DNA of 64,000 bases from Aculops lycopersici (lineage: Eukaryota > Arthropoda > Arachnida > Trombidiformes > Eriophyidae): assembly GCA_015350385.1 (NCBI GenBank), contig WNKI01000001.1, forward strand, positions 5,339,010-5,403,009, in the 5' to 3' direction. This document shows, one piece after another, positions 46,629 through 57,100 of the stretch. Position 1 is the stretch's first letter. Every line of letters begins with the position of its first letter. The translations under genes were made by a program, and so were the position numbers. The notes beneath the pieces were generated by a model that was not told the origin of the DNA, searched no databases, and worked only from the letters and a program-made list of their open reading frames with translations.

Positions 46629-46986
46629 TCGAAGGAGAAATTTTGTTGTTTTATCTCTATTCCATTTTTTTTTTTGAAAAACTCTTCCTACATAAGAAGA
46701 CTAAAACTCGAACTGAAAACCCAAAAAATTGGCCCCTTGATTTAACTCGCCTCGTTCTTTGCTATATAAACTGCCCTCTTCTCAATGAAGTGGTCACATT
46801 AGAACCACTTGTCGATAGAAAAGATTGCTTGAAGTTACCGGCGTTTCTGCCGCTTCTGTTGCTGCCGCTACTTCCGCTACCCTGTCCCGAACTCTCTACC
46901 TGCCCAGCGATCGTCCGAACAACTTCCTGGCATACCCCTTGAATATCTTAAATATTTAGGCGCATAATGGTGACCAAACTGGCAAC
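46629..46986. other. Convergent intergenic stretch
   Basis: A short space between the 3' ends of the CUB/LDLa gene (+) and the neuropeptide precursor gene (-). It contains no supportable coding sequence. Confidence 0.4.
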
Positions 46987-47646
46987 TTAATATTGGTAAC
47001 CCTCGATGTCGCCCGCCGCCTCAACTCCTATTGCCGACTCCAGCGATGACTTCTTGCCTCGCATTGGATGAAAGGCTCGCCTTAGTTTGGCTTGCATCAG
47101 AGGCGCCTGAATTACTTGCCCGCTCGTGAGTCCGCCGTCCCCCTCGCCGGCGTCCATTGGGCCAAGAGCACTTCCGGTTCCAGTGGCAGAAAGTTGCTGC
47201 TGCTGTAATCGTTGTCGTTGCAGTTGTTGCTGAAGGTCGTGCTGGAGCGCAAATTGACTGACAAATTGACGCGGCGCCCCGAGCCACGAATTACGCGGCA
47301 CTTCGCTTCCGGATGCCACCAGGCGCAAGATGGTTGCGTCACCGTCGCCAGACTCGCGGAGCATTAAACTGGAGGGTGGCAAGAACTGTACCTGCGGTGG
47401 CTGTTGTTGTTGCTGTAGCTCCGCGCCGCTGCTCGTTACAAATTCAGGCTGACCACTGATTTCAGATGATTGCTGTTGCTGCTGGCCAAACGTCCTCCTT
47501 CCTCTCATCGGCATGAACGCAGACATCTTGCCGCGAGCTCGCTTTCCATTGAAGCCGCCTAGCGACTGGCCGCTAGTTAAACCGACCAATCCATCGTTCA
47601 CCAGCGACTGGTACTCAAAACCGGAGCCAACTTGTGGTGACGCAAG
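46987..47646 (-). CDS. Neuropeptide precursor, exon 2 (two FxPxR-amide peptides)
   Basis: This is the main exon of a preprohormone of 256 residues, joined in phase 0 to the signal-peptide exon at 47813-47923 (acceptor CTCAATTAG). Two related peptides are each followed by a Gly amide donor and a dibasic site. One is AFMPMR-G-RR (precursor residues 80-88, peptide at 47503-47520), after a GFNGKR site. The other is AFHPMR-G-KK (residues 228-236, peptide at 47059-47076), directly after KLRR. Prohormone convertase cleavage and amidation would give ...AFMPMR-amide and AFHPMR-amide. The C-terminal F-x-P-x-R-amide fits the FxxxR-amide consensus of natalisins and is close to the FxGxR-amide of tachykinin-related peptides. 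The spacer is Gln-rich. No Cys occurs in this exon. Expected to be secreted from neurons and to act on a tachykinin/natalisin-type GPCR (inference). Confidence 0.8.
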   Translation of the reverse strand, partial: LASPQVGSGFEYQSLVNDGLVGLTSGQSLGGFNGKRARGKMSAFMPMRGRRTFGQQQQQSSEISGQPEFVTSSGAELQQQQQPPQVQFLPPSSLMLRESGDGDATILRLVASGSEVPRNSWLGAPRQFVSQFALQHDLQQQLQRQRLQQQQLSATGTGSALGPMDAGEGDGGLTSGQVIQAPLMQAKLRRAFHPMRGKKSSLESAIGVEAAGDIEGYQY

Positions 47647-47812
47647 CTAATTGAGTTTTTTCATTCGTTCGAGCCCGATTGGATCCAATCGATTGGATGG
47701 AAGGAGAAAAAGTGCGTCATAGGTGCGTTTAGATTAGTAATTAGAAGCTTACTGGTTTATTAGCACCTACATGATTTATTGTTATATGAAAAAAATCTCA
47801 ATCACTACTCAC

Positions 47813-47923
47813 CTGGTCACTCGACGACTCTCCGCTTGGTCGGTGCGAGCATTCGGCTATTTGAGTTATAGATGCAATTGTAGCCAGGCAAATGAACATC
47901 AACTTCCTGTTTGATTGTTGCAT
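47813..47923 (-). CDS. Neuropeptide precursor, exon 1 (signal peptide)
   Basis: ATG at 47923 (minus strand) opens 37 codons ending at the donor GACCAG/GTGAGT in phase 0. The peptide MQQSNRKLMFICLATIASI continues to a likely signal cleavage site around AEC-S. The intron to exon 2 is 166 bp. A TATAAA on the minus strand at 47987-47992 lies about 65 bp upstream of the ATG, which allows a short 5' UTR. Confidence 0.8.
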
Positions 47924-47986
47924 CTTGAGGCTCCAGTTGTTGCAAAATTACCGCTCTTATCTTTCTCCTATCCGTTCGATTGCTTG

Positions 47987-47992
47987 TTTATA
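47987..47992 (-). promoter_or_regulatory. Candidate TATA box of the neuropeptide gene
   Basis: TATAAA on the minus strand, 64 bp from the start codon. It would place transcription start near 47960 with a 5' UTR of roughly 35 nt. Inferred from position only. Confidence 0.4.
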
Positions 47993-49628
47993 TTTTCCTT
48001 TTATCAAACAGCCTAAAAATACAAGTGAAGTGGGAGATTTGCAAAAAGATGGAGGTTAGTTTTGGGATTAACTCTCTTTCCATTGTGTAGGATTACGTCA
48101 CAATACGTTGTTTTTTCGTAGTTCGACGTAAGGTCGTGCATCTGACTATCATGACGGAAATTCGACACATTGATCCCACTTTGCCCACGTGAAGTCTTTA
48201 GTGCAGCAGAGACTTTTATCGGCATATCGAGTGAAAGCATATGTCTGTCTGCTCTCATTCGAAACTGTGTGAATTAGTCGTGGGCTAGAGAATTGGGTCG
48301 AAATATATTTAGCCGATTATCTGTCTTTCAGTCTAGCCATTGAGTTGGGGACCTTTGCATACTAGAGAAAAAGAGATGAGAATGATGCTAAGCAGCGACC
48401 AAAACATATTGATTAGATCAATGGAAACGCTCTACCTTAGCTGACTCCAACTTCCGGTCTCATCGCTGCTCAATTGACCACTTGCCAACCACTTACCTGA
48501 TTATCTTTATCCTGCTCTTCTAATGAAACTGTCCCTAGGGTCTTCGAATCAAATTTCTTCTTCTTTTGCTGAAACTTTGAGGACGTGTCGACTCAACTTG
48601 ACACCAAACACAAATGCTCGCAATTTGAACCCCCAGTTTTCTATTTAATCTCTTTTTTAACCTCCAACAAAACTCCTCACCGCCTCTAAATCTCTTTCAT
48701 TGTTCCAAGACTAAGTAAACTCTGGACCCTTCCTCTGGATTTCCTCGGTGGCCGCAAAACATCTCTCGCTAAATGCAAATCTCCCAATTCTTTTGTTCTT
48801 ACTTGATTCGTTTCCTATGCACTTAAAAAACAAAACACTCGAATGTCAGTCACTGTCACTGAATCCCGCTAAAGACCTGAACTGGAATCGGATGTACTCT
48901 GGCCGCATCAAGCTAGTGGTGCCACCGCTTGTGTCTAGTTTAGTTAGTTTAGAAGCGAATAACGTTAAGGCACCAAACTAAATTAGGTGAGCAGTTGGTT
49001 GGATAAGAAAGAGGGCTGAAAGAGGTTTGCGCAAGCACGAGTTGAGCACCAGCAGGTGGGCGGAACTAGCTTGACGCGGAAACCACGCGCAGGTGCAGAT
49101 GAAGTTCTCGACTTGATGGGCGCTAGACGCGGCCGTCAAGTTCCTACCGGTAATCTGATGGAAAAACTACTTCAGTCTCCACTTCCACATCCGGTGGAGG
49201 GGTTTTTTGTCTTCTTTTCCTACTACTATTAGTATTATTATTGTCAGTGTTGAAGACAATGACAATTTTCGGAGCGCGCGCGTGCAATTCAGACCCTGGC
49301 GGCTGCAGCGACGGCACCTAGCGACTCTCGGGTGACAAAAGCGCAACTAAGGTCGCAACTTGAACCACCGTCACGGTAATTCTCAAGGGATATTTTTACT
49401 ACAAACATCGCGACCAAATTTGCATTTGAAGAGATCTTACGTCATCATAAAAAGTATGTGATTAAATGCAAAGAAAAAAATACAAAAACTGATGGACTAA
49501 ATACACAAGACTTAATAATCTCTTGAAGGTCCAGCCTCAAGGTGGCGGTGGTTAAAAATTGCAATTGTACTGCCGCCATTGCAGTATCATCCGGCAATGA
49601 ATGGAACAATGCAATTGCAATTACTTAA
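47993..49628. other. Intergenic region between two minus-strand genes
   Basis: No supportable gene. It holds the upstream region of the neuropeptide gene and the 3' side of the RING-ligase gene. Open frames at 48013-48258 (-) and 48748-48981 (+) lack any recognisable feature. Confidence 0.4.
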
Positions 49629-49897
49629 CTAGTGGCTTCTATTAGCTTCATTTTGGGCAGTGGAAGTTGTGATGGCAGCGGTTGAGCAACAAATTGGGCA
49701 GGTGTCTTGTAGGTAAAGCCATCGTGTTAGACAGTCGGTGTGGAAATAATGATTGCATACAGTTACTTTGGCACGATCTAATGATTGGAAGCATATTGAG
49801 CAAACGTCGTCGAGGGCAATGAGTTCTTTCTCGGTGGCATCTCTGAGGCGATTCATCTTGGAGGCGGCTAGTCGGCGCTTGTTGAAGACGCTCCAGC
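49629..49897 (-). CDS. TRC8-type E3 ubiquitin ligase, last exon (RING-H2)
   Basis: The terminal exon follows the acceptor AATATCTAG and restores the frame of the membrane exon (AWKG/WSVFNKRR). It holds a complete RING-H2 finger: CSICFQ, then VTVCNHYFHTDC, then WLYLQDTCPICC. This gives C-C-C-H-H-C-C-C zinc ligands. The LxxWLYxQDTCPxC ending is characteristic of the RNF139 (TRC8)/RNF145 group. These ER-resident ligases ubiquitinate sterol-pathway and other ER substrates. The preceding RRLAASKMNRLRDATEKEL is also typical of the family's linker. Only a short tail of 15-20 residues follows the RING. Confidence 0.9.
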
Positions 49898-50030
49898 CTA
49901 GATATTGTTAGGGGATTTTTGGTTGAGAAATGGGGTCAAGGTTTAGGTTTTGTTTGGTTAGCTATCAGAGTTCTGTATCTAGGTAAAAATAAGCTCTAAC
50001 TCCTGTTTAAATTTAAGAAAAAACGCTCAC

Positions 50031-50274
50031 CTTTCCACGCCTGGTTCCATATGTTGAAGTACAGGTGAATGCCAAGTGATATTGCCCTCAATAGTGTTGA
50101 GTTCTCGAATATGTATACCCAAGTGCCGTTGCAAAACAATGAAATTCCACACAAGTAACTAATCATACTACATGACGCTTTTAGATAGTAGATTTGATCC
50201 TCTAGTCCGCGCCACGTGACATCACAGAACGAGTTGATCATGCACATGGTATATATAATTAGGGAAACAGTCAT
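50031..50274 (-). CDS. TRC8-type E3 ubiquitin ligase, membrane exon
   Basis: It starts at ATG 50274 right after a CATAG acceptor and joins the upstream exon in phase 0 (FEMIFR/MTVSLIIYTMCMI). It ends at TGGAAAG/GTGAGC in phase 1. It encodes the last transmembrane helices of the TRC8_N region and the WNQAWKG segment leading to the RING linker. It is too short and hydrophobic to stand as a separate gene. Confidence 0.85.
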
Positions 50275-50382
50275 CTATGGTTTGTTTTGTTGTGTTTTAG
50301 GGTGGAGTGGAATGGATTGTTAGTTGTCGAGCTAGAGACAAGCGGAGAGTAGAACTTTCATCCAAACTACTCAAAAACTTAC

Positions 50383-51018
50383 TCTAAAGATCATTTCGAA
50401 TCCGAACACTGCAACTGCCATCGTCCAGCTATTAATTGAGTTTTGTGACCATAGATAAAATAAAAACCAACTTGGTAACAGAATTGATGAAATTCCAACT
50501 AGTAATACTCTCGCATGCTTATGAATTGTTTTTGATCTTGATGCGCTTAATGATTGTAGTCGATCGCTAACGGGTTTAAATAAGGAATGCAAATTCACTA
50601 TAACAATTAGTCCTAAATTTCTTAATAAGCGCCAATATCTATCTTCAGGAGGTAGACTAGTGATATTACATTGAAAGCATATAATTATAAATAAACAGCC
50701 GGCTAATGTGCCAGCTGATGCAGCTGATTCGGCATCGTTAACAATCATAAAATTTAATAATAATTTATGGAAACATTTTGAGATGATTGCAATGCAGCTA
50801 GCTAAACCAAATAAGGGAATAATAGAATCACATGTCCTCAATAAGATATATCTTAATGCTGATTCCTCTAATGTCCATCCATCTTCTAATTGTTTGCTAA
50901 CTTCAATATTATGCTGATGATTAAAATATAAATCATATGAGTGGTAACCAATGAGGCCCACGAAATAGGCACGAAGGAATGTTACCAAGTGTTTGCCAAT
51001 ACATTGATATGGAAACAT
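50383..51018 (-). CDS. TRC8-type E3 ubiquitin ligase, multi-pass membrane exon (N-terminus unresolved)
   Basis: It ends at TTTAGA/GTAAGT in phase 0. It encodes several transmembrane helices of the TRC8_N region with family landmarks: SLPPEDRYWRLLRNLGLI, HKHARVLLVG, and PSWFLFYLWSQNSINSW. With the two downstream exons it totals about 380 residues, against roughly 660 for known TRC8/RNF145, so about 200 or more N-terminal residues are missing. The Met at 51018 is preceded by GGTTAG, which could be a splice acceptor, with an in-frame stop slightly further up. Either the N-terminal exons lie elsewhere or the gene has a shortened membrane domain. Confidence 0.8.
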
Positions 51019-53912
51019 GACTAACCTTCGCCTATTCTATCATGTGTGAATTAATTGGTTATCTTCACTCTAAAAATATATTATGGTTTACAATTTTGAC
51101 GATCGCCCAATATTCAAGAAAAACACAAAACGCAGAAAAAGCACAACCTACAGGCCCAACGAAAAAAAACACACATACACACATCCCGCACAAAAATCAC
51201 GCCAATACCAGCTGACGAGGTAACTGTCTCAACTCCCACGCGCAGATCTTAGTGAAATTCGGCACAGAGTATCCCTGTGCCATTCTAAGAATGTTTGGGT
51301 AGGTGGGAGATCCAAACAATTTCGAATTTTTTTCTTTTTAAAATCGGTATCAAAGTTGATAAAATCTCATAAAATTCTATGGAGCGCGCAAAAGTTAACA
51401 CGCGTTTCTATGCAAATTTCAATAGGGTTTTTTGATTCCTTTCTCGATTTTTATAAAAACAGTAACTTGTTTGGATCTCTGCCTTTGCACATGAACTCAC
51501 AGTGGTACAGAAATCATTTGTGCCAAATTTGGTTCAAATCGGCTAGTTCAGATGGTTACCTTCTGAGAGAGAGAGAGAGAGAGGGTGAGTTTTGCAACTT
51601 TTCTCTCTCTTTCGGAGCCAGTCAACAAGTGGGAGAAATCTTCTTCAAACAAACAACACAAGACGTAAATCAATAGCTAGGCTTTTTGTCAGACAGTCGC
51701 CTACTATCTGAATAGTCTGTCTCTGTCTTTCGTTCGATCGGTGGGTTTGTCGGTCGATAGGTCGACTTGGTGTCAGGGGGAAACGGGTGGTTTTCTCGGT
51801 GGTAGTGGAGGCGATGGTGTCATATGAGGGAGAAAAGTAGCTTGAGAGTTTCCTTAAAGATCATATAAATGCCAGCTAGCCAACCAGCCAGCCAGTCATC
51901 CAACTAGTGAGAGCAATGGGAGAGAGAGCGTGTGTGGTTGAGATTACGTTTTCAGATAATGGCAAGCTCTAACTCGTTGGAGCTTGCCAGTCATGGTCGT
52001 CGCCATCGACCACCACCACAACAAACAGAATGCAAGACCGACGAAATGATTCAATGAAGTATCTTCTCTCTCCCTCTGTCTCTCTCTCTGTCTCTCTCTC
52101 CTCGAAGCTCGCTTCGTGTCTTAGTGTCATCCACGAAGATTGAAGACTAAACGTAAAAGATCCGCCATCCGCTCGATAGTTCATGCAGTTCAGAGGTCTT
52201 ATCGGGGTTTCAGCTGGGAGTTGTCATCATTCTGGCAAGACTCTTTTGAGCAAGCAAGCTTTAGATACGAAAGGCCTATCGGCAAGCTCGCGAGGTGCCT
52301 CCAAGAGCGACTAAGTAGCGGCAATTTGATACACACATACTCGACACTTGTGCGCATTCTCTCTCCCTATCTAACCAATACTTTAACACAAGTCGCCTGA
52401 TCAGCTGGAGATCCCTCTTGCTTTCTCTTTCTCTCTCCCTCGTTAGATCGCTAGCTCGATGGTTTTCTAGCATCATGGGAGAGGCGCGTGCGCGCGAGCC
52501 GCAATCTGCAGATGAGTAGCGGCGGTGGCGCTCGATAGTCGGATGGTTTTGGGCAAATCAGCCGAGTGGTCGGTGGACTAGGCAGCCGAATAAACTTGTT
52601 GACACAATGCGCCAGCAACAGCAACAAGTGTTAGCTGCGGCGGCGTCAACGGATCACGCGCTTGAGACAGGCAAGTGGGTTGCCTTTGCTCGCGAGCTAT
52701 GTGATCGATCCATCGTGTCGACTAGTTTTATATCTTATAAGCATTTACCTGTGTCCTGTAGCTTAGTGTGTGAGAAAAATAGCCTTACCTGAAAGTGGAA
52801 AGAGGGGGAAATCGTCTTCTAAACAGCTCGGAAGCTCACTCAGGTAGGAGGCGAGAGGGAGCAATATTTGCATTGGAGAACATGGAGACGTCAGTGTCGT
52901 CGTCGTCGCTGCTGCTGCTGCCGTCACAAACTCACAAACTCTTGAGCTCACCACTGATAGTCTTGGACTGCGGTAGTTGGAGCAAGATTACTAGTGGCGG
53001 TGGTTGTGGCAGTTGCAACGAAAAGCCGAAGGGCAAGGGCACAGTGGCAACGAAAATCCGCAACAGCAGTGGCGGCGGCAGCAGCAGCAGCTACAGCAAC
53101 CTGTTAAGACAAGCGCACAAAAGCGAGAGGGACATTGACTCGCTTGCACCGCGCAGGTAGACTCTCAAAAGTGGCGAGCCTTAAGTAGCGACAAGTGAGT
53201 TCTTCTCGAAGAGACTACTCAATGTCTACCATTGCGGCCGGCTGTTTGGCTGGCTGACTGGCTACCTAGCTAGCGGCGTACAGCAAGCGAGCGGACTAGC
53301 AAGTTGACGAGTGAGTTGAGCTTGCAAAAGGGCAGCGGCGGTAGTGGTGGTGCTCGGTGCAAAGGTAGGCTGGGCAGATTATCATCCTGGCGTTCGCAGC
53401 TCGCTCGTTGGCCCGCTGTATTGGCGCAAGTGGCAAAACCATTGGACACCCCAGCCAATGCAGACCCACAAGCCTCTGGTAATTCTGAATTTTGCCCCCG
53501 TCCTAGATCACAGCTCCAAGTTGGAGCTGTGCGTTGCTCTCGCGACCGAGCGCTGGGTTTCTATGCGCGCGTAGCGCGTAAAAACTCCTTTAAGACGCAC
53601 AGGCTGTATGAATTTTTTTGAAGCAGGAGATTTCGAGCTGGCGCCCAAGGCTCGCAACTGGCTTTGAAGGGGCTGTGCGCGCTGATTCGAGCTGGCGGAT
53701 CTATGGTGCTACAGTCTGCAGAGCAAACTTGTGTGCGAGCGAGCGAGCGAAGCCAAAGATGAGAACCTCGCAAGGACTCCACGTTGGCCGTCGCGTCACC
53801 GCAACAACCAAGCAACACACACACACAGTGAAATAGATAGATCTTCAGAGAGAAATAGCCGGAGATAGAGAAGGAAAGAAGGAAAAAAGATAGACAAACA
53901 CAAGCGAGTTGT
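51019..53912. other. Intergenic region; possible dispersed repeat at 51.4-51.6 kb
   Basis: No gene is supportable. A segment near 51500-51585 (ending in (GA)n) has the wording of dispersed arthropod repeats. CT/GA runs occur near 52063-52102. Open frames at 52607-53160 are CAG- and Ser-rich and carry no domain. The ATP-citrate lyase promoter is probably at about 53.5-53.9 kb. Confidence 0.35.
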
Positions 53913-54183
53913 CAGTAAGTGGATGAAAGTGCAAGAAATACTTGGACGCACACAACACACACGCATAGAGTGAGGCGAGACAGAGACAGGGAGAAAAATT
54001 GAGTTAGTGGGATACTGGAATTGTGAGATTATTAGTAGTAGTTGTGCTAAAGATCAAGCATAAATTATATAATATTCAGCTATATTATCTAATAATATTA
54101 CATAACACACAAATACAAAATATATATCTATATAAATTCAAGATTATTTGCAAGATTACATTGTATTATATTGTTTATCAACA
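53913..54183 (+). other. Candidate 5' UTR intron of ATP-citrate lyase
   Basis: The donor-like GTTGTCA/GTAAGTGG at 53912 and the acceptor-like TTGTTTATCAACAG ending at 54183, just 10 bp before the ATG, would bound an AT-rich 271-bp intron. Not confirmed by any coding constraint. Confidence 0.35.
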
Positions 54184-54193
54184 GTAGGCAAAC

Positions 54194-57100
54194 ATGTCAT
54201 CAAAGGCCATATTAGAGGCAACTGGCAAGAATATATTAAACAAAAATTTGCCACCAAATGCTGCAAGCCCTTGCCAATTTGTCACCATAACCAGCAGCAC
54301 CAACTTGGATCAACTGCCCCTGGAGCATCCATGGCTAAACACCCTCCCGTTGGTTGTTAAACCTGATCAGCTAATCAAGAGGCGAGGAAAGTTGGGGTTG
54401 ATTAAGGTCAATTGCAACTTCCAGCAATGTAAACAATGGATCTTGGAACGAATGAACCAAGACACTCAAGTTGGAGCCGCCAAGGGAAAGTTGAAAAACT
54501 TTATCATTGAACCCTTTGTTGCTCATCAACAAGAAGACGAGTGTTATGTTTGCATTCATTCCCATAGAAATGGCGACACCATCATGTTCCATCACGAGGG
54601 TGGAGTTGATATTGGCGATGTTGATGCCAAGGCCTCCAAGTTAGAGGTGGCAGTTGATGAGAAGGTTGAGGATGCTGATTTTGAAACAAAGGTTGTGAAT
54701 CAATTACTTGGCAAGCTGGCCAAGAACAAGGTTGCTAGAGTTTCCAAGTTTATTGTTGAATTGTACCGCCAATACCAAGATTTGTACTTCACCTATTTAG
54801 AAATTAACCCCTTGGTTGTGACCGAAAACGGAATATTTATATTAGATTTAGCTGCAAAGATTGACTCAACAGCTGAGTTTTTGTGCAAGAGTAAGTGGGG
54901 CGAATTCACCTTTCCACCACCATTTGGTCGTGATGCCTATCCAGAGGAGGCCTACATTGCCGACTTGGATGCCAAGTCGGGCGCCTCGCTCAAGTTGACC
55001 ATCCTCAATAGGCAGGGTAACATTTGGACAATGGTTGCTGGTGGCGGTGCCTCTGTCATTTATTCGGACACCGTTTGCGAGTTGGGTGGTGCAAGTCAGC
55101 TGGCCAACTATGGCGAGTACTCGGGTGCTCCAAGTGAACAGCAAACCTATGAGTACGCAAAAACTATCCTAAGTCTTATGGTCTCGAGCCAGAAGCATCC
55201 AGATGGAAAGATTTTGCTCATTGGTGGTGGTATTGCAAACTTCACAAATGTTGCCGCAACCTTCAAAGGAATCATCAAGGCACTGCGTGAGTATCAAGCC
55301 CAACTAATTGATCACTCGGTTCGCATTTACATCCGCCGTGCCGGACCAAACTACCAAGAGGGATTGAGATTGATGCGAGAGGTTGGCTCCACACTTGGAG
55401 TTCCAGTTCACGTCTTTGGTCCGGAGACTCACATGACAGCAATAGTGGCCATGGCTTTGGGTAAGCGAGCTGTGCCCGATTTACCCGTTCAATCGGCCAC
55501 AACTGCCAACTTTTTACTACCGGGCGCCACGGGATTAGATAGTGGAAATTTTACACCAACAAGCAATAACAAAAGGGGCCTAGAGGAGCAGGGCTCGCGT
55601 TCGTCTATGTACAACTCACTCCAATCAACGGGTACCTCGTCACAACCCTCGACGCCGGCCGTCGAGTCGATGCCTCCAATTGGTACTGGCCAACAGAAGC
55701 CATTGTTCAACGCGGGTACTAAGGCCATCGTTTGGGGTATGCAACAGCGCGCTGTTCAAAGCATGTTGGACTTTGACTTTGTAAGCTCGCGTAAGGAACC
55801 ATCGGTGGTAGCAATGGTCTACCCATTTAGCGGTGACCACAAAGCCAAGTTTTACTGGGGACACAAGGAGATTTTGATCAATGTTTACAAGAACATGAAG
55901 GACGCCATGAAGAAACATCCGGACGCTGATGTCATGATCAACTTTGCCTCCTTGAGATCGGCCTATGAGTCGACATTAGAAACTCTAGAATATAGACAGA
56001 TTAGAACTATTGCCATCATTGCCGAGGGCATTCCAGAAAATATGACCAGAAAGATGATCAAGAAGGCGCGAAGTTTGGGAGTGACTGTTATTGGACCCGC
56101 CACGGTTGGTGGCATTAAGCCAGGTGCATTTAAGATTGGAAACACCGGTGGTATGACTGATAACATCCTAGCCTCGCGCTTGTATCGCCCAGGTAGCGTT
56201 GCTTACGTCAGTCGATCTGGTGGAATGTCCAACGAGTTGAACAATATTATCTCGCGCTCAACAAACGGAGTCTACGAGGGAGTTGCCATTGGTGGCGACC
56301 GTTATCCAGGTACCACATTCCTAGACCACCTGCTGCGTTACGAGAACGATCCTGAGATCAAGATGATGGTTTTGCTGGGCGAAGTAGGTGGCGTGGAAGA
56401 GTATGAAGTTTGTCAGGCTATTGAAGATAGGCGTATCACAAAGCCAATTGTCGCCTGGTGTATTGGTACCTGTTCCAGTATGTTCTCGTGCGAGGTTCAA
56501 TTTGGACACGCCGGTGCTTGTGCCAATAGCGATCGCGAGTTGTCGGCAACCAAGAACGCCGCCCTAAGGGCAGCCGGTGCTCATGTTCCGAATACCTTCG
56601 ACGACTTTGGTCAGGTTATAATGCGAGTTTACCACGATTTGGTGGACAGTGGAGTCATTGTGCCAAAGGACGAGGTTCCACCACCGACTGTTCCCATGGA
56701 CTACAGTTGGGCTCGTGAGTTGGGTTTAATTAGGAAGCCAGCCTCATTTATGTCCTCTATTTGCGACGAGCGTGGTCAGGAGTTGCTATATGCTGGAATT
56801 CCAATCACACAAGTTATTCAGGAGAACTTGGGTATTGGTGGTACTCTAAGTTTATTGTGGTTCCAGCGCAGATTGCCCAATTATGCAAACAAATTCCTCG
56901 AAATGATTCTAATGGTTACTGCTGACCATGGACCTGCAGTTAGTGGTGCCCACAACACTATTGTTTGCGCCCGTGCAGGTAAGGATCTAGTTTCGTCGCT
57001 CGTTTCCGGTCTGCTCACCATAGGTGAGAGATTTGGTGGTGCCCTAGATGGGGCTGCAAGACAGTTTAGCGAGGCTTACGATTCGGGTTTGCATCCGCAC

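Noticed and set aside
48013..48258. 81-codon frame on the - strand upstream of the neuropeptide gene
   Set aside because: No signal peptide or domain. A plausible promoter lies between it and the neuropeptide start.
52607..53160. Gln/Ser-rich frames as possible 5' exons
   Set aside because: CAG-type repeats, no connection in phase to ATP-citrate lyase, whose N-terminus is complete.
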